Source of the DNA: Lachnospiraceae bacterium
GTDB lineage: Bacteria > Bacillota > Clostridia > Lachnospirales > Lachnospiraceae
Assembly (NCBI GenBank): GCA_017518735.1
Contig: JAFWTY010000021.1
Span: forward strand, 1 to 48,887
Direction: 5' to 3'
DNA length: 48,887 bases
The notes below the pieces were generated by a model, which ran no database searches, was not told where the DNA came from, and saw nothing but the letters and a program-made list of their open reading frames with translations. Positions 18,934 to 26,747 of the stretch are shown here, piece by piece. The first letter of the stretch is position 1; each line of letters opens with the position of its first letter. A program made the position numbers and the translations under genes.

Positions 18934-19554
18934 ATGGAAAACAGATTTTGGGGAACATTTGGTTCGTTTTTCCTGGCGGTGCTGTTTCTGGCAGGCGGCA
19001 TTGCAGGTTATTTTTACTTAAACAGGGTGCCTGATACGACATCCGACCTGGTGGATATTTCTCCGGAAACGGGATATGACTGGGGAAACCTTTCGGAAGG
19101 AATGCACGTTCATCTTGCGGCTAATACCAACGGCGGTTATTATTGTCTGGATATGGAAAAAGATGAGTTTCGCGTGTATTTTACATACGATTTTTCCATG
19201 CAGACCAAAAGATACAATCATATTCTCTGTGTCTATGTAGAACCGCAGGATTATGACGATTGGGAAAGCTTAGTTTACGGGAAGATTGGAAAAAACACCG
19301 TATTAAAGAGAAAAAACGTGGATAACTATGTAAGAAAAATGACAAGTTCGGAATATGCGAATGCCAGAAATGCCATACTTTCCGGCGGAGAATATGATCT
19401 GGATGAAGTAGAGGAATTGCTTTCACCTTACATCATTGCACCGAAGGAAGAAAAGACGAAAAACCCCATCTTAAACATTCTGGATTATGCAGCGATTGTA
19501 CTTGGTGCAATTTTCCTGGTCGGAAGTATTGTAGGAGTCATAAAAAACAGATAA
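18934..19554 (+). CDS. uncharacterised two-TM membrane protein
   Basis: 206 residues; family not recognised. An N-terminal TM segment (about 9-30) is followed by an extracytoplasmic region of about 150 residues with few cysteines, then a second TM (about 182-202) and a three-residue basic end. The ribosome site GAGGGGG lies upstream of the ATG. It follows the Nudix gene closely and precedes the ilvE promoter, so it seems to be the last gene of the argS transcript. No catalytic motif is visible. Confidence 0.7.
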   Translation: MENRFWGTFGSFFLAVLFLAGGIAGYFYLNRVPDTTSDLVDISPETGYDWGNLSEGMHVHLAANTNGGYYCLDMEKDEFRVYFTYDFSMQTKRYNHILCVYVEPQDYDDWESLVYGKIGKNTVLKRKNVDNYVRKMTSSEYANARNAILSGGEYDLDEVEELLSPYIIAPKEEKTKNPILNILDYAAIVLGAIFLVGSIVGVIKNR

Positions 19555-19574
19555 ATAAAGTACGGCGCTGATAC

Positions 19575-19603
19575 TTGCATTGCTTTTTTTGCGGGTGTAT
19601 AAT
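19575..19603 (+). promoter_or_regulatory. promoter of ilvE
   Basis: TTGCAT (19575-19580), 17-nt spacer, TATAAT (19598-19603). The leader to the ATG is about 70 nt, too short for a T-box. Confidence 0.8.
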
Positions 19604-19678
19604 TGTGAAATTAAAATTTTTGAATAAAAACGGGCTGAAAAAGAGGAATCGTTCGGCCAGACGAAAGGAGTGTTTCAA

Positions 19679-20701
19679 ATGAGCAAGAATATTGACTGGG
19701 CAAATTTAGGCTTTGGATATATCCAGACGGATTATCGTTATGTATCCAAATTCAAAGACGGAAAGTAGGATGAAGGCGCGATTATTACCGACGCTAACAT
19801 CGTGCTAAATGAGTGTGCCTGCGTATTTCAGTATTCTCAGTCCTGTTTTGAAGGATTGAAGGCATATTACACCAAGGATGGCAACATTGTATGCTTCCGT
19901 CCGGATATGAACGCAGAGCGTATGTATGACTCCGCAGTGCGTCTTGAGATGCCTCCCTTTGATAAGGACCAGTTTGTAGATGCAGTTGAGAAAGTTGTAG
20001 CTGCTAATAAGGAATTCGTTCCTCCTTACGGAACAGGTGCCAGCCTTTATCTTCGTCCTTTCATGATCGGTACGAACCCCGTAATCGGTGTTAAGCCGGC
20101 AGAAGAGTATGAATTCAGAATTCTTACTACACCTGTAGGACCTTACTTCAAGGGCGGCGCAAAACCGATTTCCATCAAAGTGTCCGATTATGACCGTGCG
20201 GCACCGAACGGAACCGGTAATATCAAAGCAGGTTTGAACTATGCAATGAGCTTATATCCGATTCAGCTTGCACATAAAGAGGGATTTGCGGAGAATATGT
20301 ATCTTGATCCCAAGACCCGTACCAAGGTAGAAGAGACCGGTGGAGCAAACTTCATCTTCATAACCAAGGACGGCACTCTGGTTACTCCGAAGTCTGACAG
20401 TATCCTTCCTTCCATCACCAGAAGAAGCATTTGCTACGTAGCAGAGCATTATCTGGGAATGAAGGTTGAACACAGAGAAGTTCTTTTCGAAGAAGTAAAA
20501 GACTTTGCAGAATGCGGACTCTGCGGAACCGCAGCTGTTGTTTCTCCTGTAGGAAGAATCCACGACCACGGAACCGATATCTATTTCCCGAGCGGAATGG
20601 AAGAGATGGGACCTTGGACCAAGAAGATCTACGATACCTTAACCGGCATCCAGAGATGCGAAATCGAAGCTCCCGAAGGATGGATCAAGGTAATCAAATA
20701 G
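19679..20701 (+). pseudogene. ilvE: branched-chain amino acid aminotransferase interrupted by an in-frame TAG
   Basis: The natural frame starts at ATG 19679 after AAAGGAG, giving MSKNIDWANLGFGYIQTDYR. Codon 30 (19766-19768) is TAG and the same frame continues to 20701 (340 residues plus stop, the normal length). In homologs this position is the Trp of KDGKWDDG, so one G-to-A change (TGG to TAG) explains it. Downstream, PLP fold-type IV features are intact: CFEGLKAY, NIKAGLNYAMS with the PLP lysine, EETGGANFIF and ECGLCGTAAVVSP. A GTG at 19802 is in frame but lacks a ribosome site and would drop 41 residues. Either a real nonsense mutation or a base-call error; the enzyme would make Ile, Leu and Val from keto acids and glutamate. 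Confidence 0.88.
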
Positions 20702-20712
20702 TTGAAACGATT

Positions 20713-20741
20713 TGCCCCGGCTTAAAGGCCGGGGCATTTTT
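20713..20741 (+). terminator. terminator after ilvE
   Basis: Stem 20713-20721 with 20728-20736, GC-rich, then TTTTT. Confidence 0.92.
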
Positions 20742-20760
20742 AATTATAGTGAAATTTTAC

Positions 20761-20789
20761 TTGACACTTTTGCGCGTTTTTTGTATAGT
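20761..20789 (+). promoter_or_regulatory. strong promoter of the tRNA pair
   Basis: Consensus TTGACA (20761-20766), 17-nt spacer, TATAGT (20784-20789), 18 nt before tRNA-Val. Confidence 0.88.
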
Positions 20790-20807
20790 AATAAGGCAGT
20801 TTGTTTT

Positions 20808-20880
20808 GGGGTCTTAGCTCAGCTGGGAGAGCATCTGCCTTACAAGCAGAGGGTCATAGGTTCGAGCCCTATAGGCCCCA
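20808..20880 (+). tRNA. tRNA-Val (anticodon TAC)
   Basis: 73 nt cloverleaf. Acceptor GGGGTCT pairs with AGGCCCC, one G-T wobble, discriminator A. Anticodon loop CTTACAA gives TAC. T-loop is GGTTCGAGCCC. CCA is not encoded beyond the overlap with the genomic bases. Confidence 0.95.
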
Positions 20881-20905
20881 GCAAAGTAACTGCAAACGAC
20901 AACGT

Positions 20906-20979
20906 GGCGAGATAGCTCAGTTGGCTAGAGCACGCGGTTCATACCCGCGGTGTCGAGGGTTCGAATCCCCCTCTCGCTA
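20906..20979 (+). tRNA. tRNA-Met (anticodon CAT, elongator-like)
   Basis: 74 nt. Acceptor GGCGAGA pairs with TCTCGCT; the first pair is G-T. Anticodon stem CGCGG/CCGCG encloses TTCATAC, giving CAT. It lacks the initiator features (unpaired first base, GGG/CCC anticodon stem), and T-stem pair 50-64 is an A-C mismatch. An Ile2 (lysidine) tRNA with CAT is the alternative. Its 3' end is duplicated downstream. Confidence 0.88.
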
Positions 20980-21015
20980 TAAAAAAAGGAATCCGTGAGG
21001 ATTCCTTTTTGCATT
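20960..21015 (+). repeat. direct repeat copy 1: tRNA-Met 3' end plus terminator
   Basis: 56 bases identical to 21102-21157. The copy covers the last 20 bases of tRNA-Met from the T-loop on, the A-run and the whole terminator hairpin. Confidence 0.95.
20983..21010. terminator. terminator of the tRNA operon
   Basis: Perfect 12-bp stem 20983-20994 with 20999-21010, GTGA loop, A-run before and T-run within. Confidence 0.92.
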
Positions 21016-21036
21016 TCGAACCCGAGACACCGCGGG
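21015..21036 (-). repeat. inverted fragment of tRNA-Met
   Basis: Reverse complement of 20944-20965 (3' side of the anticodon stem through the T-loop) at 20 of 22 positions; the two differences fall in the middle. Confidence 0.85.
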
Positions 21037-21047
21037 CGGTGGAGAGG

Positions 21048-21080
21048 GCGCATGACGTCCGGGGGACGTCAGTTTTGCGC
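21048..21080. repeat. long hairpin between the two repeat copies
   Basis: TGACGTCC (21053-21060), GGG loop, GGACGTCA (21064-21071), extended by GCGCA (21048-21052) with TGCGC (21076-21080) across a 4-nt bulge. No T-run follows, so it is not a standard terminator. Confidence 0.8.
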
Positions 21081-21101
21081 CGACCGGAGCGGAGCGGAGA
21101 A

Positions 21102-21157
21102 TTCGAATCCCCCTCTCGCTATAAAAAAAGGAATCCGTGAGGATTCCTTTTTGCATT
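21102..21157 (+). repeat. direct repeat copy 2: tRNA-Met 3' end plus terminator
   Basis: Second copy of the 56-base unit, 142 bases after the first. It has no tRNA 5' half, so it is not a gene. Confidence 0.95.
21125..21152. terminator. second copy of the hairpin terminator
   Basis: Same 12-bp stem and GTGA loop as the first copy. With A- and T-runs on both sides it can also end the minus-strand lipoprotein gene 20 nt away. Confidence 0.88.
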
Positions 21158-21171
21158 ATTTGGGATATATT

Positions 21172-22161
21172 CTAAATTCCATAGAGTTCGATATCTTCCG
21201 GTGTTATGGTTTCGGCATCAAAACTCTTTTCCTCAAGGTAAATCGTTTTATCCTCAATCGTTTCTCCGTTTTCGAGTTTTTTGATTACCTGATCAATGTA
21301 TTCCGCCTGGTAAGGGTTGCACTGTCCGTCGTAATTCCATTCATGGGAGAGCAGTTCTTCCAAAGCCCAGCGGTTACAGTCAAATCCCATGATGATAACG
21401 GATCCGCCGAGCCCGTGAGAAATTCCTGCGTTATCCAGTGCCTTTACGGCACCCTTTGCCATATCGTCGTTTTCCGCATAGATGACATTGAATTTCTTGC
21501 CTTCCTTAATCTGTTTTTCTACCAGATTCTGCGCATATATGGCGTTCCAGTCACAGAATTCACTGACAACGATATTCCAGCCTTCTTTTTCGGCCATTTC
21601 AAAAAGAGCCTCACTACGGCCTTCCTGAGCGGAGGAACCTTCCACACCTTGTATATGAATGATGTTGTAGGTATCCAGATTCTGGTTTTTCAACCATTCC
21701 GTCGCCATATCACCTTCTTTTCTCATATCGGATATAATGGAAGCTTCGTATAAAGATTCATCCGCATCCACGGTACGATCGAAGAGAATCACCTTAGTGC
21801 CTGCTTCTTTGGCTTTTGCAAGGGTCTCTTCCCAGCCTGAAGTATTGGCAGGGGAGAGAAGGAGGTATTCCACGCCTTCTTCAATATACTGGTTGGCATA
21901 CATAATCTGTTCCGAATTTACGATGCTGTAGGAAAAAGAAGCATCATATCCGTTTTCCTCGGTAAAGGTATTGGTCATATCCAAATCGTTTGCCACACGG
22001 TATCCGGATTCATTCGGATCATTGTTGATTATGGCGACACGGATCAGATTTTCGTTTTTCTTGGTATTTTTCTCTTTTTTATGATTGGTGCAGGAAGAAA
22101 ATGTTAACAGCATCAGGGAAGCTATTAACATGACTGCAATGGTTTTTCTAATTGAATTCAT
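21172..22161 (-). CDS. sugar-binding-type (periplasmic binding protein) lipoprotein
   Basis: I start at ATG 22161, with GGAGG 7 nt upstream; a longer frame to 22188 adds nine residues without a ribosome site. 329 residues: MNSIRKT, hydrophobic core, lipobox FSSC, then a charged linker. The rest is the LacI/ribose-binding fold: IRVAIINNDPNESGY at the N-lobe, YLLLSPANTSGWEETLAKAKEAGTKVILFDR, HIQGVEGSSAQEGRSEAL, YAENDDMAKGAVKAL and IIMGFDCNRWALEEL. It should bind a sugar or related ligand outside the membrane. No permease or ATPase gene is next to it; the divergent neighbour is a membrane diguanylate cyclase, so a sensory role is possible. Confidence 0.85.
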   Translation of the reverse strand: MNSIRKTIAVMLIASLMLLTFSSCTNHKKEKNTKKNENLIRVAIINNDPNESGYRVANDLDMTNTFTEENGYDASFSYSIVNSEQIMYANQYIEEGVEYLLLSPANTSGWEETLAKAKEAGTKVILFDRTVDADESLYEASIISDMRKEGDMATEWLKNQNLDTYNIIHIQGVEGSSAQEGRSEALFEMAEKEGWNIVVSEFCDWNAIYAQNLVEKQIKEGKKFNVIYAENDDMAKGAVKALDNAGISHGLGGSVIIMGFDCNRWALEELLSHEWNYDGQCNPYQAEYIDQVIKKLENGETIEDKTIYLEEKSFDAETITPEDIELYGI

Positions 22162-22192
22162 ATGGGTTCCTCCATTGAGAATCGACACAAAA

Positions 22193-22221
22193 AGTATAAC
22201 CCCGCTTGGAAAGATTTACAA
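22193..22221 (-). promoter_or_regulatory. promoter of the lipoprotein gene
   Basis: Minus strand TTGTAA (22216-22221), 17-nt spacer, TATACT (22193-22198), 31 nt before ATG 22161. Confidence 0.65.
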
Positions 22222-22253
22222 GAAAAAAGGGTTAAGATTGGGCATGTTTTGGT

Positions 22254-22282
22254 TTGCTATATCAGCCGAAAAAAAGTATAAT
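22254..22282 (+). promoter_or_regulatory. promoter of the 7TM diguanylate cyclase gene
   Basis: TTGCTA (22254-22259), 17-nt spacer, TATAAT (22277-22282). Divergent from the lipoprotein promoter, -35 boxes 33 bp apart, so a shared regulator is possible. Confidence 0.7.
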
Positions 22283-22317
22283 AAATAGAGGGTGTATTGG
22301 GGATAGGGGAAGACTTT

Positions 22318-23994
22318 ATGGGAGAAAACAAAACCCACAAAGGAATATTTACGGACAGCAGATTCTATTACTGTTTTTTTACGGTTGTCTTCATTCTCTT
22401 TGTTTTGATTACCGCATTGGCACATCAAAACAAAGTTCTTTTTGATCCGGACTCAAAAGACTATACAAAGAAATGGTCCTATGAAAACGGCTCCATTGTT
22501 GATTTCGACAATCTTGTGGAAAAGGATACCATACTCATTCACAAGAGAACCAACGGAAATGAAATCAATAACAAATCTCTTTGTTTTACCAGTAAAAACG
22601 TATATTTCACCGTATATCTGGACGGGGATATCATCTATGATTTTCATCCGGATCCGCCGAGGCTTTTCGGAAAAGCTTACGGTGTATTTCCGCATGCCGT
22701 AAACCTGCCGCTTCTTTACAGAGACGGTAATTTGGAAATCAAAATCGATAATATCTATCCGGAGACACCGGGTTATATTCATGATATGAAACTTTGCAAC
22801 GGAAACTATTACATTTTGAACGAAATGCAGAAGTCCGCTGTGGAATTTTTGATTTGCCTTCTTATGTTTGTCTTCGGATTTGTATTATTCTGCATCGGTG
22901 TTGTCGGAAAGTATTTCGGAGAAAAACGGTTTGAAATTATGAGTATGGGTACCTTCGGAATGGTATCCGCACTTTGGATTGCAACGGAGACACCGCTGTT
23001 TTCACTGTTTTTGTCAGCTCCGATTGCAGTGCACTTTGTAGACTATATCATGCTGGCGATTTTGCCTCTTCCGACCGTGCTTTTTGCCTCGCATATTACC
23101 GGAAACAAGGATTCCAAAATGGCACATGCGGTCAGCTTTGCGGCTGCAGTGAACCTGCTGTTTTCCATTTGTTCCACCTTGTTCGGATTCAAAGATTATC
23201 ACCAGCTGTTATTCTTAAGCCATATCATTCTTGCCGTGACGGTAGTTGTCGTCCTCTACTTCTTTATAAAGAGTATTATCAAGAAGACGATTCCGAAGGG
23301 GCTTTTGATTATTCTCGCCATGACGTTTTTGACACCGGTTGCAATCGGCGCCTTCGAAATGGTCCGCTATCGAATGAATCCTGCGGAGTATACCGGAATG
23401 TCTTTCTATAAATACGTTTTGTTCCTGTTTATTTTCCTCTGCGGTATTTATGAATTCATCAATATCTCCGAAATGAGCAGAAGAAGCCAGTATGCGGAGA
23501 TTATGGAAGAACTGGCATATACGGACGGGCTGACCGGCTTACTGAACCGTGAAGCATACAATAAAGAACTGGAAAACCCGATGGAAGAGGGTGACAGTTA
23601 CACCTTTGTTATGCTGGATATGAACCAATTGAAGAAAGTAAACGATATCCTGGGACATATCATGGGTGACGAGTACATTAAGAAAATTGCGGAATTTATT
23701 AAAACTTCTTTTACATCCGAGGATAAGTGTTTCCGAATCGGTGGCGATGAGTTTTTTGTAATGGCGAAGAGAAAGTGTTCCGATGAAAAGTTCCAGGAAG
23801 CTTTGGCAACGCTGAATCAGAAGATAGAGCAGTACAACCTTGAGAAAAATGAAAAAATTCCGATGAGCATAGCCATCGGATATGCGGAATACGTGTACGG
23901 CAAAGCAAATGTGGAAGAAGTGATCCGAATTGCCGATGAGCGAATGTATGAACAGAAAAAGACCATGAAAAAGGAACTGGTTAAGATGGAATAA
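22318..23994 (+). CDS. 7TM-receptor diguanylate cyclase (GGDEF)
   Basis: ATG 22318 follows AGGGGA; the longer frame from TTG 22297 is less likely. 558 residues. An N-terminal signal/TM segment, then about 120 extracytoplasmic residues of DISMED2-like beta character, seven TM segments, a short linker (SRRSQYAEIMEELAYTD) and a GGDEF domain. The active site is intact: LTGLLNRE, MLDMNQLKKVND and RIGGDEFFVM. No RxxD inhibitory site is visible just before it, so product feedback may be absent. Makes c-di-GMP from GTP in response to an external cue. The divergent binding-protein lipoprotein may supply that cue. Confidence 0.9.
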   Translation: MGENKTHKGIFTDSRFYYCFFTVVFILFVLITALAHQNKVLFDPDSKDYTKKWSYENGSIVDFDNLVEKDTILIHKRTNGNEINNKSLCFTSKNVYFTVYLDGDIIYDFHPDPPRLFGKAYGVFPHAVNLPLLYRDGNLEIKIDNIYPETPGYIHDMKLCNGNYYILNEMQKSAVEFLICLLMFVFGFVLFCIGVVGKYFGEKRFEIMSMGTFGMVSALWIATETPLFSLFLSAPIAVHFVDYIMLAILPLPTVLFASHITGNKDSKMAHAVSFAAAVNLLFSICSTLFGFKDYHQLLFLSHIILAVTVVVVLYFFIKSIIKKTIPKGLLIILAMTFLTPVAIGAFEMVRYRMNPAEYTGMSFYKYVLFLFIFLCGIYEFINISEMSRRSQYAEIMEELAYTDGLTGLLNREAYNKELENPMEEGDSYTFVMLDMNQLKKVNDILGHIMGDEYIKKIAEFIKTSFTSEDKCFRIGGDEFFVMAKRKCSDEKFQEALATLNQKIEQYNLEKNEKIPMSIAIGYAEYVYGKANVEEVIRIADERMYEQKKTMKKELVKME

Positions 23995-24014
23995 AAGTTT
24001 TCCGAATTTCCTTA

Positions 24015-24043
24015 TTGACAGAAGATTTCAGAAATAATATAAT
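24015..24043 (+). promoter_or_regulatory. promoter of adhE
   Basis: TTGACA (24015-24020), 17-nt spacer, TATAAT (24038-24043): an almost perfect sigma-A promoter, as expected for a fermentation gene. Confidence 0.88.
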
Positions 24044-24086
24044 GACATTGTTAAAAAAATAACGATAAAAATTTAACAATGTCATT
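24041..24086 (+). promoter_or_regulatory. inverted repeat in the adhE leader, possible Rex operator
   Basis: Arms 24041-24055 and 24072-24086 are perfect 15-base inverted copies around a 16-base A-rich loop, starting at the -10 box. Each arm holds TTGTTAA or its complement, the half-site of the redox sensor Rex. The close-spaced partner at 24060-24065 is imperfect. Operator or RNA hairpin both fit. Confidence 0.55.
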
Positions 24087-24116
24087 TTGTATCTTTAGAT
24101 AAAGGAGGAAGAATAA

Positions 24117-26735
24117 ATGGCAGAAAAGAAAATGCAGATTGTCGACAGTGTGGAAAGCCTGGAAAAAGCGCTGAAAGAATTAAGGGCAGCGCAACAGATC
24201 TACGCATCTTACACTCAGGAACAGGTTGACACTATTTTTAAGGCGGCTGCGTTAGCAGCAAACCAGGCAAGGATTCCGCTTGCAAAGATGGCGGTGGAAG
24301 AGACCGGCATGGGAATTGTGGAAGACAAGGTTATCAAAAATCACTATGCGGCAGAATACATTTACAATAAATATAAAGATGCCCAGACCGTAGGCGTTGT
24401 AGAAGAAGACAAGGCATACGGAATTCGTAAAATTGCAGAGCCAATCGGTGTTGTTGCAGCGGTTATCCCGACCACGAACCCTACATCAACTGCGATTTTC
24501 AAAACATTACTTGCATTGAAGACGAGAAATGCCATCATCATTTCTCCGCATCCCCGTGCAAAGAAATCCACGATTGCGGCTGCAAAAGTTGTGCTGGATG
24601 CAGCGGTTGCTGCAGGTGCACCGGAAGGAATCATCCGCTGGATCGATGTTCCCAGCCTTGATATGACAACACTGGTTATGAAAGAATCCGATATCATCCT
24701 TGCTACCGGTGGCCCCGGCATGGTAAAGAGTGCATATTCTTCCGGAAAGCCGGCAATCGGTGTAGGTGCAGGTAATACACCTGCTATTATTGATGATTCG
24801 GCAGATGTGGTTCTTGCGGTCAATTCGATTATTCATTCCAAGACCTTCGATAACGGTATGATCTGCGCATCCGAGCAGTCCACCATCGTTTTGGAGAAAG
24901 TATATGCGGCTGTAAAAGAAGAGTTTGCTAACCGCGGATGCTATTTCTTAAAGCCTTCCGAGATTGAGAAAGTTCGTAAAACCATCCTGATTAACGGATC
25001 CTTAAATACAAAAATCGTCGGCCAGTCTGCATTCAAGATTGCCGAACTTGCAGGCGTGAAAGTTCCGGAAAAGACGAAAATCTTAATCGGCGAAGTAAAG
25101 AGCGTGGAACTTTCCGAAGAGTTCGCACATGAAAAATTATCGCCCGTACTTGCGATGTATAAGGCAAAAGATTTTGCGGATGCTTTAAATAAAGCAGAGA
25201 GACTGATTGCGGACGGCGGTTACGGCCATACCTCCTCTTTGTTTGTCAATACAATTACGGAGGGCGCAAAAATCGCGGAATTCGGCGAACGCATGAAGAC
25301 CTGCCGTATCTTAATCAACACACCTTCTTCCCACGGCGGAATCGGTGATTTATACAACTTCAAACTGGCTCCTTCCCTTACCCTCGGTTGTGGTTCCTGG
25401 GGCGGAAATTCCGTGTCCGAAAACGTAGGAATCAAACATCTTTTGAATATTAAGACCGTAGCGGAGAGGAGAGAGAATATGTTGTGGTTCAGAGCACCCG
25501 GAAAAGTTTACATGAAGAAAGGCTGCCTCCCCGTTGCGCTTGAGGAATTAAAGGCAGTTTATGGAAAGAAGAGAGCATTTATCGTAACCGATACCTTCCT
25601 GTTTGAGAATGGCTATACCAAGCCGATTACAGATAAACTGGAAGAACTCGGCATTCAGTATACGACGTTTTCCAATGTCGCACCCGATCCCAATCTTGCC
25701 TGCGCAAAAGAAGGTGCAAAGCTGATGGCGGAATTCAAACCCGATACCATCATTGCATTGGGCGGCGGTTCCGCAATGGATGCAGGAAAGATTATGTGGG
25801 TATTGTATGAGCATCCCGAAGCAGATTTCATGGATATGGCAATGCGTTTTGCGGATATCAGAAAACGTATCTATACCTTCCCGAAGATGGGAGAAAAAGC
25901 ATACTTTATCGCAATTCCGACTTCTGCAGGAACCGGTTCCGAGGTAACACCTTTTGCGGTTATTACCGATGAGCAGACCGGCGTGAAATATCCGCTTGCA
26001 GATTATGAATTGTTACCGAATATGGCTATTATTGATGCCGATATGCATATGAATGCACCGAAGGGCCTGACGAGCGCATCCGGTATCGATGCCGTTACCC
26101 ATGCACTGGAGGCATATGCTTCCGTAATGGCAACGGATTATACCGACGGACTTGCCATTCAGGCACTGAAAGTCATTTTTGAATATCTTCCGAGAGCATA
26201 TGATAACGGACCGAACGATCCGGAAGCCAGAGAAAAAATGGCCAATGCCGCTACCATGGCAGGTATGGCATTTGCCAATGCATTCTTAGGTGTATGCCAC
26301 TCCATGGCACATAAGCTCGGCGCATTCTATCACATCCCTCACGGTGTTGCCAATGCCCTTATGATAGATGAAGTAATCCGCTTTAACCGCGTGGATGTAC
26401 CGACCAAGATGGGAACCTTCTCCCAGTATGATCATCCGCACACCATGGAGCGTTATGCGGAAATCGCAACCGCTCTCGGTTTAAAGGGAAAAACCGACGA
26501 GGAAAAGGTTGAAAGTTTAATCAAAGCAATCGATGAATTAAAGGCGAAAATCGGTATCAAGAAGTCCATAAAAGACTACGGTGTGGATGAAAAGGAATTC
26601 CTTGAAAGACTGGACGAAATGACGGAACAGGCTTTTGATGACCAGTGCACCGGCGCGAACCCGAGATACCCGTTGATGAGTGAAATCAAGCAGATGTACT
26701 TAAATGCATACTACGGAAAACATGAGGAAGTGTAA
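24117..26735 (+). CDS. adhE: bifunctional acetaldehyde-CoA/alcohol dehydrogenase
   Basis: Reduces acetyl-CoA to acetaldehyde and then ethanol with NADH, regenerating NAD in fermentation. 872 residues, the full AdhE length. The N-terminal aldehyde dehydrogenase half has the catalytic Cys in GMICASEQS and PTTNPTSTAIFK. The C-terminal iron-type alcohol dehydrogenase begins around 455, with GGGSAMDAGK for NAD and metal ligands in DAVTHALEAY, CHSMAHKLGAFYHIPHG. AGGAGGAAG lies 6 nt before the ATG. AdhE normally forms helical spirosomes. It is followed after 12 nt by the small kinase gene. Confidence 0.98.
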   Translation: MAEKKMQIVDSVESLEKALKELRAAQQIYASYTQEQVDTIFKAAALAANQARIPLAKMAVEETGMGIVEDKVIKNHYAAEYIYNKYKDAQTVGVVEEDKAYGIRKIAEPIGVVAAVIPTTNPTSTAIFKTLLALKTRNAIIISPHPRAKKSTIAAAKVVLDAAVAAGAPEGIIRWIDVPSLDMTTLVMKESDIILATGGPGMVKSAYSSGKPAIGVGAGNTPAIIDDSADVVLAVNSIIHSKTFDNGMICASEQSTIVLEKVYAAVKEEFANRGCYFLKPSEIEKVRKTILINGSLNTKIVGQSAFKIAELAGVKVPEKTKILIGEVKSVELSEEFAHEKLSPVLAMYKAKDFADALNKAERLIADGGYGHTSSLFVNTITEGAKIAEFGERMKTCRILINTPSSHGGIGDLYNFKLAPSLTLGCGSWGGNSVSENVGIKHLLNIKTVAERRENMLWFRAPGKVYMKKGCLPVALEELKAVYGKKRAFIVTDTFLFENGYTKPITDKLEELGIQYTTFSNVAPDPNLACAKEGAKLMAEFKPDTIIALGGGSAMDAGKIMWVLYEHPEADFMDMAMRFADIRKRIYTFPKMGEKAYFIAIPTSAGTGSEVTPFAVITDEQTGVKYPLADYELLPNMAIIDADMHMNAPKGLTSASGIDAVTHALEAYASVMATDYTDGLAIQALKVIFEYLPRAYDNGPNDPEAREKMANAATMAGMAFANAFLGVCHSMAHKLGAFYHIPHGVANALMIDEVIRFNRVDVPTKMGTFSQYDHPHTMERYAEIATALGLKGKTDEEKVESLIKAIDELKAKIGIKKSIKDYGVDEKEFLERLDEMTEQAFDDQCTGANPRYPLMSEIKQMYLNAYYGKHEEV

Positions 26736-26747
26736 GGAGGGGAGACT

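Noticed and set aside
19604..19678. T-box leader for ilvE (and for argS, cysS)
   Set aside because: Leaders are short and lack specifier-loop and antiterminator elements.
19766..19768. TAG in ilvE as programmed recoding (pyrrolysine or suppressor)
   Set aside because: TAG ends other genes here (ilvE itself at 20699, the APH-like gene at 27501) and the replaced residue is a plain Trp, so point mutation or error is simpler.
21102..21122. Second tRNA-Met gene
   Set aside because: Only the 3' 20 bases are present; D-arm and anticodon arm are missing.
20995..21753. 252-codon open frame across the tRNA block and antisense to the lipoprotein gene
   Set aside because: It runs through a terminator and a tRNA-derived repeat and is antisense to a clear family member; no ribosome site.
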